The notes under the pieces are model-generated. The model saw only the letters and a list, made by a program, of their open reading frames with translations, was not told the DNA's origin and ran no database searches. The position numbers were made by a program, and so were the translations under genes. A DNA stretch of 64,000 bases. It comes from Cellulosimicrobium arenosum (GTDB taxonomy: Bacteria; Actinomycetota; Actinomycetes; Actinomycetales; Cellulomonadaceae). Where the stretch lies: NCBI RefSeq assembly GCF_014837295.1, contig NZ_JACYHB010000003.1, positions 310,001 through 374,000 on the forward strand, written 5' to 3'. How positions within the stretch are numbered: the stretch's first letter is position 1; every line of letters begins with the position of its first letter. Below are positions 1 to 6,959 of this stretch, in pieces.

Positions 1-522
1 CGTCGCCGGCGTGACCGCCGGCCCGACGAGGCGGGGCGCGACGTCGGGCAGCGACCACACGCGCGCCCGGTCCACGGTGACGTGCCCGCGGTGGGAGACC
101 TCCTCGCCCGCGAGCAGCGCGCGGATGATCTCGACGCACTCGCGCAGCCGGTCGTCGCGGTCCGCCTTGTGCGGCCACGGGTCTCCCGTGACGTGCTCGT
201 TCATCGCCTCGCCCGAGCCGAGCGCGGCCCAGAACCGGCCCGGGAACATCGAGCCGAGCGTCGCGATCGCCTGCGCGGTGATGGCGGGGTGGTAGCGCTG
301 ACCGGGCGCGGTGACGACGCCGAACGGGAGGTCCGTCGTGGCGAGCGCGGCGCCGAGCCACGACCACGCGAAGCCGGACTCGCCCTGCCGCTCGCTCCAC
401 GGCGCGAGGTGGTCGGAGCACATCGCGGCGTCGAAGCCGACCTCCTGCGCTCGGCGTGCTGCGGCGAGCAGGGGTCCGGGTGGGACCTGCTCGTGGGACG
501 CGTGGAATCCGAGGGTGACCAT
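1..522 (-). CDS. LLM-class flavin-dependent oxidoreductase (partial, C-terminus beyond window)
   Basis: The reverse strand reads open from an ATG at 522 to base 1, so only the first 174 codons are present. The start reads MVTLGFHASHEQ, followed by MCSDHLAPW, GFAWSWLGAAL, PGQRYHPAI, MFPGRFWAALGSGEAMNEH and DRLRECVEIIRALL. These are hallmark segments of the bacterial luciferase-like TIM-barrel monooxygenases, and the SDH-PW and GSGEAMNEH segments fit the FMN/F420-type subgroup sometimes annotated as TIGR03885. Such enzymes bind reduced flavin or F420 in the cytoplasm; the substrate cannot be read here. An in-frame ATG at 531 is an alternative start, but the family normally begins at the MVTLG position. 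Family is clear; cofactor and substrate are not. Confidence 0.85.
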   Translation of the reverse strand, partial: MVTLGFHASHEQVPPGPLLAAARRAQEVGFDAAMCSDHLAPWSERQGESGFAWSWLGAALATTDLPFGVVTAPGQRYHPAITAQAIATLGSMFPGRFWAALGSGEAMNEHVTGDPWPHKADRDDRLRECVEIIRALLAGEEVSHRGHVTVDRARVWSLPDVAPRLVGPAVTPAT

Positions 523-652
523 GGCGATCATCCAACACAGGACCGCCCGACCACGCGCGCGGGGGCGGCGAACGGAGTGGGATGCGTGCAGGCCTCGTGG
601 TCGTGCGGCTCGTGGCGGCCCGGGCCGCAGGGCACGCCCGTACGCTGTGCGC

Positions 653-1120
653 GTGCGCCCACTGACCTGGATCTTCGCCGTCTACCTCGCGGCAGTCCTC
701 GTCGTCACGCTGTGGCCGTCGCCGCAGTCGACCGACGCACCGGGCTGGGCGACGGCGACGCTCGACGTCCTGCAGGGTCTGGGGATTCCGCTGACGCTGC
801 CCGTGCTCGAGGCGTCGGCGAACGTCGTGATGTTCGGGCCGTTCGGTCTGCTGGGCCTCCCGCTGCTGCTGGGGTCCGCCGCCCGGCGGGGCACGCCGGC
901 CCTCGGGGCGTGGCGTGCCGTCGGGCTCGTGACGCTCGCCGGCGCCGCGCTGTCCGCGGTGATCGAGCTGGCGCAGAACCTGCTGCCGGGCCGGGTGCCC
1001 ACGGTCCAGGACGTCGTGCTGAACACCGCCGGGGCCCTGCTGGGTGCGCTCGTCGTCGCCGGGGCGGTCAGGACGTCGGGACGGGGGACGTCCCCTCGCC
1101 GTCGCACGCGTCGGGCGTGA
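653..1120 (+). CDS. VanZ-like family membrane protein
   Basis: About 155 residues with four predicted membrane segments. The first is a hydrophobic stretch right after the start. The second contains the VanZ-type block NVVMFGPFGLLGLP. The last block, IELAQNLLPGRVPTVQDVVLNT followed by a Gly-rich helix, matches the conserved S-x-x-IE-x-xQ...R..DV.D...N motif of the VanZ family, whose founding member gives low-level teicoplanin resistance; most members have no known function. The start is GTG at 653, with an in-frame GTG at 647 equally possible; there is no strong ribosome site. The 3' end overlaps the convergent lipoprotein gene by 53 bases. Confidence 0.75.
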   Translation: MRPLTWIFAVYLAAVLVVTLWPSPQSTDAPGWATATLDVLQGLGIPLTLPVLEASANVVMFGPFGLLGLPLLLGSAARRGTPALGAWRAVGLVTLAGAALSAVIELAQNLLPGRVPTVQDVVLNTAGALLGALVVAGAVRTSGRGTSPRRRTRRA

Positions 1121-1589
1121 CCGGGACGGTGAGGCGCAGCGCCGACGTCTGCTCGGCCGACACCGTGACGACGGCGCCGGCGTCGTCCGTCGCGACCGCC
1201 TCGACGGCGCCGCCGTCGACCGCCTCGGCGTCCCCGAGCGCGGAGAACCCGTGCTCGTCGAGGACGGGGTCGAGCGCTGCGGCGACCTCCGCGAGGTCCG
1301 CGCCCGACGACGCGAGGTGCTGCGCGGACGTCGCGCGCGGCAGGACGAGCGTGCAGGTGCCGGCCTCGCCGGACAGGTGCGCGTCGTCGTCGGACTCCCA
1401 GGCCGCCTCTCCGTCGAGCGCGGCGACGAGCTCGTCCTGGACGGGCGTGTAGGTCTCGAGCGCGACGACCGGGTCGAGGGTCGCCGGTTCGTCGTCGTCG
1501 CAGGCCGCGACGGACAGGACGAACGGCACGGCGAGCGGCACGGCGAGGAGCAGGGCGGGGCCGCGGCGGGCGCGGTGTCGGTGCGGCAC
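1068..1589 (-). CDS. Putative lipoprotein
   Basis: The protein is 173 residues. An Arg/His-rich N-terminus is followed by a hydrophobic segment ending in the lipobox VAAC, with Cys30 as the lipid-attachment site, so the mature protein should sit on the outer face of the membrane. The rest is acidic, with no recognised domain. The GTG start at 1589 is preceded on its strand by GGGGA at 5 bases. The gene is divergent from the WXG-calpain gene across a 177-base shared upstream region. A second lipoprotein of similar size (62222-62758) accompanies another WXG-like gene, and both have a loose ...GF.A...D..D.. pattern near the end, so this one may belong functionally with its neighbour. That link is inference. 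Confidence 0.75.
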   Translation of the reverse strand: MPHRHRARRGPALLLAVPLAVPFVLSVAACDDDEPATLDPVVALETYTPVQDELVAALDGEAAWESDDDAHLSGEAGTCTLVLPRATSAQHLASSGADLAEVAAALDPVLDEHGFSALGDAEAVDGGAVEAVATDDAGAVVTVSAEQTSALRLTVPVTPDACDGEGTSPVPTS

Positions 1590-1655
1590 GTGGTCCCCGG
1601 TCGTCGTCGTCGTGGGTGCGAGACCGAACCTAGCAGCCGGCGCCCGTGCGCGGAC

Positions 1656-1699
1656 GGAGACAACTCCCCATGGTCGCCGTCGACCGTGCTCGCTACTCT
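1656..1699 (+). promoter_or_regulatory. Inverted-repeat site and -10 box upstream of WXG-calpain gene
   Basis: GGAGACAACTCCCC (1656-1669) is an imperfect inverted repeat, GGAGA-N4-TCCCC, lying 24 bases before a TACTCT hexamer (1694-1699). The same layout, an inverted repeat followed after 23-25 bases by TAnnnT, is found upstream of the other two WXG-like genes in the window. There is no good -35 box, which would fit an activator site centred near -44. Promoter function is inferred. Confidence 0.5.
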
Positions 1700-1766
1700 C
1701 GGGACGGCCCGCGGACCGGTCGAGGACGACCGGCCGGGCCCGCCGGACGGCAGGAGACGGGGACGG

Positions 1767-2849
1767 ATGAACGGGATGTACGGCGCCGACGTCGCCGAGC
1801 TGCGACGTCTCGCGGCCACGATCTCCGCGGCCGCGGCGCGGCTCCACGAGGCGCGGGCCGCGGTCGACGGCGCGGTCTCGGCGGTGGGCTGGACCGGGCC
1901 CGACGGCGAGGGGTTCCGCTCCGTCTGGTCGGGGCAGCACGCGGGGCTGCTGGCCCGGTGCGCCGACCTCCTGACGGACACCGCCACGACCGTGCGCACG
2001 AACGCCGACGCGCAGGACCGCACGAGCACCGACTCCACGTCCTCGGGAGGAGGACCCGGCGGACCGGGCGGACCCGGAGGCCCAGGGCACGGCGGCGACC
2101 GGGGCGGGGAGGACCTCCCTGGGAACCCGGACGTCGGCGACTACGGGCCGTGGGTGGACGTCCCCGACGACGTGCCGCTCGACGACGAGGCTCTCGACCC
2201 GAACCAGATCAACCAGCAGACGCTCGGCGACTGCTGGCTGCTCGCAGGGCTCGGCGCCGTCGCGCTGCACGACCCGCAGTGGATCCGCGACCACATGCGT
2301 CGCAACGACGACGGCACCTGGACCGTGACGATGTACAAGGACGGCGAGCCCGTCGAGATCACGGTCGAACCGGAGGTCGCCTCCCAGGGGGCGATGGACC
2401 CGGACGGCGACCCGAGCTGGGTGTCGATCTACGAGAAGGCCGCCGCCGAGTACTGGGGCGGCGAGTACGAGGACCTCGACGGCGGCTACTCGAGCGACGC
2501 GTTCGAGGCCATCACCGGGGCCGAGGCGTCCAGCACGGGCGAGAGCGACCTCGAGGACCTCCGCGACAGGCTCGCGGACGGCCCCGTCGCCCTCGGGACC
2601 GAGGGCGACGACACCTGGTGGCCGTTCGACGACGAGACCGACGACGACCGGATCGTGCCGAACCACGCCTACATCGTCGACCGGGTGGAGGAGCACGACG
2701 GCGAGCTCATGGTCCACGTCATCAACCCGTGGGGTCCGGGCGACCACGCACAGGCGGACGGCAGCAACAAGATCGGTGACCTCTGGCTGACCCAGCAGGA
2801 GTACGACGAGAACTTCGACTCCGTCTACTCGGTCCCGTCCACACGATAG
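1767..2849 (+). CDS. WXG100-like protein with C-terminal calpain-type cysteine protease domain
   Basis: 360 residues in three parts. Residues 1-90 are a helical WXG-like module: YGADVAELRRLA, then GWTGPDGEGF with Trp42, then NADAQDRTSTDS. Residues about 92-115 are a Gly-Gly-Pro linker. From about residue 120 a calpain (family C2) protease core follows: INQQTLGDCWLLAGLGAVA with Cys156, NHAYIV with His300 and INPWG with Asn320 form a complete Cys-His-Asn triad, and the Gln of the oxyanion hole precedes the Cys. WXG modules are export signals or structural parts of type VII (ESX) secretion substrates, so this looks like a secreted protease effector. The start is the ATG at 1767, after a GGGGACGG ribosome site. 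No secretion machinery lies in the window. A small gene follows after 8 bases. Confidence 0.85.
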   Translation: MNGMYGADVAELRRLAATISAAAARLHEARAAVDGAVSAVGWTGPDGEGFRSVWSGQHAGLLARCADLLTDTATTVRTNADAQDRTSTDSTSSGGGPGGPGGPGGPGHGGDRGGEDLPGNPDVGDYGPWVDVPDDVPLDDEALDPNQINQQTLGDCWLLAGLGAVALHDPQWIRDHMRRNDDGTWTVTMYKDGEPVEITVEPEVASQGAMDPDGDPSWVSIYEKAAAEYWGGEYEDLDGGYSSDAFEAITGAEASSTGESDLEDLRDRLADGPVALGTEGDDTWWPFDDETDDDRIVPNHAYIVDRVEEHDGELMVHVINPWGPGDHAQADGSNKIGDLWLTQQEYDENFDSVYSVPSTR

Positions 2850-2857
2850 GAGCACGC

Positions 2858-3166
2858 ATGCACGAGCAGGACGACCGGCAGGACGCCGAGGAGCTGCGCG
2901 CCGTGCGCGCGAGCCAGGGGTCCCAGCCGCGGTTCGCCGACGTCAGGGTCGGCATCATGCGCATCGGTGTCCGGGAGGGACGGGCGCTCGTGCAGCTCGC
3001 CCTGCGGTCGCCCCGCGGGGAGGACGTCGTCGTCGTGGACGAGGGCGAGGCGATCGACCTGCACGGCGCGGGGCTGCTGCACCTCGACGAGGTCCACGGG
3101 GTCGAGGGGAGCACGACCGGCGAGGTGGTCCTCTCGTTCCACCCCGCCGGGCGCGACGTGTCGTGA
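2858..3166 (+). CDS. Small unrecognised protein, possible partner of the WXG-calpain protein
   Basis: The protein is 102 residues, charged and cytoplasmic-looking, with no signal peptide or membrane segment. It starts 8 bases after the WXG-calpain stop codon, with an AGGAG ribosome site overlapping that stop, so the two are almost certainly co-transcribed. The middle has alternating hydrophobic residues (VRVGIMRIGVREGRALVQLAL), suggesting a small beta-rich fold. The position fits an immunity protein, chaperone or inhibitor of the upstream protease, but nothing in the sequence proves this and no family is recognised. The stop lies 15 bases from the convergent isomerase gene. Confidence 0.65.
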   Translation: MHEQDDRQDAEELRAVRASQGSQPRFADVRVGIMRIGVREGRALVQLALRSPRGEDVVVVDEGEAIDLHGAGLLHLDEVHGVEGSTTGEVVLSFHPAGRDVS

Positions 3167-3181
3167 GCGCTCTGCCCCGGC

Positions 3182-4831
3182 TCAGCGCGTCAGCGTGGTC
3201 TCGCCGCACACGTGGACGGGCATCCCGAGGCCGGCGAAGAGCGCGGCCTTCGCCGTGAGCGCACGGTCCGCCGTCTCCGCGTCGGGCGCGTAGGCGACGT
3301 TCAGGTGGTTCGCCTTGTGGCGGGCCATGAACTGGTCGCGGCTCACGCCGTGCAGGACGGCGTGCATGATGGGCCACTCGGGGTTGGTGGCCTGCTTGCG
3401 GCGCTGCGTCTCCTCGGCTGGCAGGGAGACGACCGAGGCGCGACCGAGGTCGACCTGCAGGACGCCGTCGGCGATGTAGACGCGGGACCACACGATCTCG
3501 CCCGGTCGGCAGACGCCGTTGATGGTCGAGCCGCCTGCCGGGAAGAACACGGGGTCCTGCCGCCAGCCCTCGGCGCCCGCGTAGCCGCCCTCCAGGTGCG
3601 AGGCGGGGACCGAGCCGGAGATCTCGAGGACCCAGACGAACTGCCCGTCGTACTCCTCGCCCCAGCGCACGTCGTGCAGCGTGGTGGCGGGGTCGAGCCC
3701 CATCGCGGTCCACAGGCGGTTCGTCACGAGGGCGTCGACGGCGACGCCCTCGTCGGCCTCGTTGAAGTGCGGGAACGCCTGCCCGTCCCAGAGCACGCGC
3801 TCGCCGTCGCGGGACCGGACCGGCGGGCGCTGCACGTTGTTGAGCAGTCCCTCGGCGAGGTCGGACGCGGGGGAGAGGTCCTTGAGGCCCTGCTGGTACT
3901 GGATGCCGACGGCGTCGAGGCCGAAGTCGTCCGCGATGCGCAGCGCCGCGACGTACATCTTGTGCTGCCAGCGCAGCTGCGCGCCGGTGAGCTCGGTCGC
4001 GTCGTCCGTCCCGAGGCGGAACGTCATCCCCGCGTCCTCGAGCCACCGCTGCACGTCGTCGGCCTCGGCGTCGCTCACGCGCTGCATCTCCGCCCACAGC
4101 GCCGACTGGGACAGCCGCTCCTTGTAGATGCCGAGCCCGTTGAGCAGCTCGTCGTCGAAGATCGCGTTGTACATGCCCATGCAGCCCTCGTCGAAGACGC
4201 CGATGATCGCCTTCTCGCGCCGGAGCTGGGCGGCGAGCGCCTCGCCGAGCTGCTGCTCGGGGGACGCGGGCAGCGCGGGGAGCGGGTGGACGTGCGACGC
4301 GTCGTGCTCGATCGTGCCCGTGGTGACCCACGAACGGACGGCGTCCTGGAACCAGGAGTCGGTCCCGTCGACGGTCCACACGGTCGAGTAGTCCCGGCCC
4401 ATCTTCGTCATGCCGGCGTTGAGACCGAGGAGCCCGACGAGGCCGGGCCAGTCGCCCGCGAAGTTCGCCGCGGTCAGGACCGGACCGCGGTGCGTGCGCA
4501 GCCCGGCGAGCACGTGGTGGCTGTACTGCCAGACGGCCTCGGCGACGACGAGCGGTGCGTCGGGCGGGATGGTGGCGAAGACGTCGAGACCCATGCGCTG
4601 GGAGCTGATGAACCCGTGGCCCGTGGCGGGGTCGACCTCGTTGGCGCGGACCACCTTCCAGCCGTTCGCCGCGAACGCGTCGGTCAGGACGCGTTCGAGC
4701 GCGACCTGCGTCGGCCAGCCCGCGACGTTCGCGGACTCGCGCAGGTCGCCGGACGCGATCAGGTAGACGGTGCGCTCGGGTGCCTGCGGCTCGGGCGCGA
4801 GCTCGGGGACGGTGTACGCGGCGGTGGACAT
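3182..4831 (-). CDS. L-fucose/L-arabinose isomerase-superfamily sugar isomerase
   Basis: 549 residues, close to the size of L-fucose isomerases. Supporting segments are the N-terminal YLIASGDLRESANVAGWPTQ, the FDEGCMGMYNAIFDDELLNGLG block corresponding to the metal-site glutamate region, and the C-terminal HLEGGYAG and HGVSRDQFMARHKANHLNVAYA blocks. The family interconverts aldoses and ketoses with a divalent metal in the cytoplasm; the actual sugar is not evident. The ATG at 4831 has a good upstream GGAG site. The gene lies 107 bases downstream of the lacI-type gene on the same strand, with a palindromic operator between them, so it is probably controlled by that regulator together with the divergent operon starting at 6173. 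Confidence 0.7.
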   Translation of the reverse strand: MSTAAYTVPELAPEPQAPERTVYLIASGDLRESANVAGWPTQVALERVLTDAFAANGWKVVRANEVDPATGHGFISSQRMGLDVFATIPPDAPLVVAEAVWQYSHHVLAGLRTHRGPVLTAANFAGDWPGLVGLLGLNAGMTKMGRDYSTVWTVDGTDSWFQDAVRSWVTTGTIEHDASHVHPLPALPASPEQQLGEALAAQLRREKAIIGVFDEGCMGMYNAIFDDELLNGLGIYKERLSQSALWAEMQRVSDAEADDVQRWLEDAGMTFRLGTDDATELTGAQLRWQHKMYVAALRIADDFGLDAVGIQYQQGLKDLSPASDLAEGLLNNVQRPPVRSRDGERVLWDGQAFPHFNEADEGVAVDALVTNRLWTAMGLDPATTLHDVRWGEEYDGQFVWVLEISGSVPASHLEGGYAGAEGWRQDPVFFPAGGSTINGVCRPGEIVWSRVYIADGVLQVDLGRASVVSLPAEETQRRKQATNPEWPIMHAVLHGVSRDQFMARHKANHLNVAYAPDAETADRALTAKAALFAGLGMPVHVCGETTLTR

Positions 4832-4930
4832 GTCTGCTCCTTCTCCGGTCGTCAGCACCGCGGTCCGCTCCGGCGAGGGGGTGCTGACAGGTCGTCGGGG
4901 GCCGAGGGCGCCCGTCCGGTCAGCGTGGCA

Positions 4931-4942
4931 GTAATCGATTAC
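4931..4942. promoter_or_regulatory. LacI-type operator, copy 1
   Basis: GTAATCGATTAC is a perfect 12-bp palindrome with a central CG, the usual form of LacI-family operators. It overlaps the TAA stop codon of the lacI-type gene and lies about 100 bases upstream of the isomerase start. The same palindrome, with flanks (GCAGTAATCGATTACA), recurs at 6141-6152. Confidence 0.75.
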
Positions 4943-5955
4943 AGGTGCAAGCCCGCGGATGTCCCGCCGGGAGGCGCGGCACCGTCCTGGACGACGCGGC
5001 GCGGCGCGACGTCCAGGCCGTCGAGGCGTTCCAGCAGCATGCGCGCCGCCGTGGTGCCGAGCCCGCGCGGACTGAGCGGGACGAGCGCGACGTCGTCGGT
5101 CCGTGACGTCGCGAACGGCAGGTCGCCCACGATCCCCACGCCGACGGAGGTCCCCCCTGCGGCGCCCGACGCCGCGAGGTCGAGGTGCCGGTCGGCGACG
5201 GCGCGCAGCGCCCCCACGCCCACGAGGTTGTTGGTCGCGAGCACCGCGTCCGGCGCGGTCGGGCGCGCGAGCAGCTCCGAGGTCGCGGCGTACCCGCCGT
5301 CGACGCGGAAGTTCGCGTGCACGAGCAGGTCGTCGCTCGGCACGAGGCCGGCGTCGTCGAGCGCGAGCCGCCAGCCCGTCGCGCGGTCGACGGCGGTCGT
5401 CGTCGCGCGCGGGCCCGTGACGCAGGCGATGCGCCGGAAGCCCCGCTCGACCAGCAGGCCGGCCGCACGCCGGCCCAGGGCGACGTTGTCGAACGTCACC
5501 TGGTCGACGGCGTCGGGAACGGCCCGGTCGACCGCGACGACGGCACGACGGCGCGCCAGCAGGCCCGCGAGCGCCGGGCTCGCGGACGCGGCCGCGATGA
5601 CGACCCCCGCCATGTTCTCGTGCTCCGCGACGGCGAGGTAGCGCGCCTCCTTGGCCGGGTCGTCGTCGGTGTTGCACAGCACGACGGAGAACCCGGCCTC
5701 CTGCGCGACGTCCTCGACTCCGCGCGCGACGGCGGTGAAGAACGGGTTCTCGACGTCGGGCAGCACGAGCGCGACGACGTCGCTCGACCGCCGCCGCAGC
5801 GAGCGCGCCGTGCGGTCCGGGACGTAGTCGAGCTCGTCGACGGCGGCGCGTACCGCGGCGACGAGCTCGGGTCGGACGCTCTTGCCGTTGAGCACGCGCG
5901 AGACGGTGGCGGTGGACACGCCGGCACGGCGGGCGACGTCGACGATGCGGGTCAC
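4939..5955 (-). CDS. LacI-family transcriptional repressor
   Basis: 338 residues. The first 25 residues form the LacI helix-turn-helix (RIVDVARRAGVSTATVSRVLNG), followed by the hinge helix ending in the RSLRRR region. The rest is a periplasmic-binding-protein-like sensor domain (VVALVLPDVENPFF, VAVDRAVPDAVDQVTFDN, VLATNNLVGVGALRA). The start is the GTG at 5955, which puts the helix-turn-helix at the very N-terminus as in the family. Two GTAATCGATTAC operators, one at its own 3' end and one in front of the divergent GntR-transporter operon, make it the likely repressor of both the isomerase and that operon. The inducer is unknown, probably the isomerase sugar or a derivative. Confidence 0.9.
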   Translation of the reverse strand: MTRIVDVARRAGVSTATVSRVLNGKSVRPELVAAVRAAVDELDYVPDRTARSLRRRSSDVVALVLPDVENPFFTAVARGVEDVAQEAGFSVVLCNTDDDPAKEARYLAVAEHENMAGVVIAAASASPALAGLLARRRAVVAVDRAVPDAVDQVTFDNVALGRRAAGLLVERGFRRIACVTGPRATTTAVDRATGWRLALDDAGLVPSDDLLVHANFRVDGGYAATSELLARPTAPDAVLATNNLVGVGALRAVADRHLDLAASGAAGGTSVGVGIVGDLPFATSRTDDVALVPLSPRGLGTTAARMLLERLDGLDVAPRRVVQDGAAPPGGTSAGLHL

Positions 5956-6093
5956 TGGCGGCCTCCTCGGGGTTCCGGCGGTCGGGGTGCGGGACCAGTG
6001 TGGCGCACGCGGGCGGCGGGGCCGCCGATGGCACCGATCGCACCGATGGCGCCGCGGCGGGTCACGGGCTCCCGGGGCCGGCTCGAGGGGGTC

Positions 6094-6135
6094 TTGCGTC
6101 CTGCGGGGTGATGGCCTATGTTGACGGTTAACCGT
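6094..6135 (+). promoter_or_regulatory. Promoter with overlapping ACGGTTAACCGT palindrome
   Basis: TTGCGT (6094-6099), a 17-base spacer and TATGTT (6117-6122) make a good vegetative-type promoter for the GntR-transporter operon. Immediately after the -10 box is a perfect 12-bp palindrome, ACGGTTAACCGT (6124-6135), covering the predicted start of transcription. It is unlike the LacI site just downstream, so it may bind the GntR protein or another regulator. Confidence 0.6.
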
Positions 6136-6140
6136 TAGCA

Positions 6141-6152
6141 GTAATCGATTAC
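6141..6152. promoter_or_regulatory. LacI-type operator, copy 2
   Basis: A second exact copy of GTAATCGATTAC. It lies about 20-30 bases downstream of the -10 box at 6117-6122 and 20 bases before the GTG start of the GntR gene, where a bound repressor would block transcription. Confidence 0.75.
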
Positions 6153-6172
6153 ACATGGACGAGGAGGTCCGA

Positions 6173-6880
6173 GTGAGCATCACCGACGACCAGTGGCGCC
6201 GCACGGCGCTCAGCGTCCGACCGACGCCCGCGCTCGGTCAGCACGTGGTCGACCACCTCCGTCGGCTCATCATCACGGGCGAGCTGCGTGCCGGCACCCA
6301 CCTCGTCGAGGCCCAGCTGTCCGAGACGTTCGACGTGAGCCGAGGACCTGTCCGGGACGCGCTGCGCCAGCTCGAGACCGAGGGCCTCGTCGGGTCCCGC
6401 CGGCGCGGGGTCTTCGTCATCGGGCTCGCGCTCGACGACATCGAGGAGCTCTACCTGCTGCGCCGCCTGCTCGAGCTCGAGGCCGTGCGTCTGTGCATGG
6501 CCGAGCCCGTGGTCGACTACGTGGCGGCGACCTCGGCGCTGGAGCGGATGGCGGCGTGCGCGCAGCAGCAGGACCCGGAGGCGTTCGCGACCGCGGACCT
6601 CGATTTCCACTCGGCGTTCTACTCCGCCTCGGGGCATCGCCGCCTCGAGGCGATCTGGCAGCAGTACCGGCCGACGTTCGCCGGGATGCTGGCCGTGACG
6701 AACGCCGAGGACCGCGACCTGGTGCCGACCTACGACGACCACGTCGATCTGCTCCGGGTGATCCGGGCCGGTGAACCGTCCCCGGCCATCGCGCTCCTCG
6801 AGGAGCACCTCGACGGGTCGCACCGACGCATGCTCGCGGCCTACTCGCGCTTCGTCGCCGACGCCGACGCCGGCGTCTGA
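6173..6880 (+). CDS. GntR-family regulator, FCD (FadR) subfamily
   Basis: 235 residues. The N-terminal winged helix-turn-helix (about residues 20-75) has HVVDHLRRLIITGELRAGTHL, SETFDVSRGPVRDALRQLETEGLV and RRGVFV. The C-terminal all-helical FCD ligand domain has D-x-x-FH-type residues (DLDFHSAFYSASGH) and the final HVDLLRVI and ALLEEHLDGSH, typical of the metal- and carboxylate-binding pocket. GTG 6173 is preferred over the in-frame ATG at 6155 because GAGGAGG lies 5 bases before it. FCD regulators usually sense organic or sugar acids, which suits the tricarboxylate-type transporter encoded next. The ACGGTTAACCGT palindrome at the promoter is a possible own operator. Confidence 0.88.
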   Translation: MSITDDQWRRTALSVRPTPALGQHVVDHLRRLIITGELRAGTHLVEAQLSETFDVSRGPVRDALRQLETEGLVGSRRRGVFVIGLALDDIEELYLLRRLLELEAVRLCMAEPVVDYVAATSALERMAACAQQQDPEAFATADLDFHSAFYSASGHRRLEAIWQQYRPTFAGMLAVTNAEDRDLVPTYDDHVDLLRVIRAGEPSPAIALLEEHLDGSHRRMLAAYSRFVADADAGV

Positions 6881-6959
6881 CCCGTCCCGCGTCGCGCAGG
6901 GCAGCGCGCACGCAGCACCACCAGACGTTCTGCAGTACCGACAAGGGAGTTGACACGAC

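Noticed and set aside
3212-5641. 809-codon open frame on the plus strand opposite the isomerase and lacI genes
   Set aside because: It runs antisense to two well-supported genes, has the Arg/Val/Gly-rich composition typical of GC-rich shadow frames, and shows no family motif.
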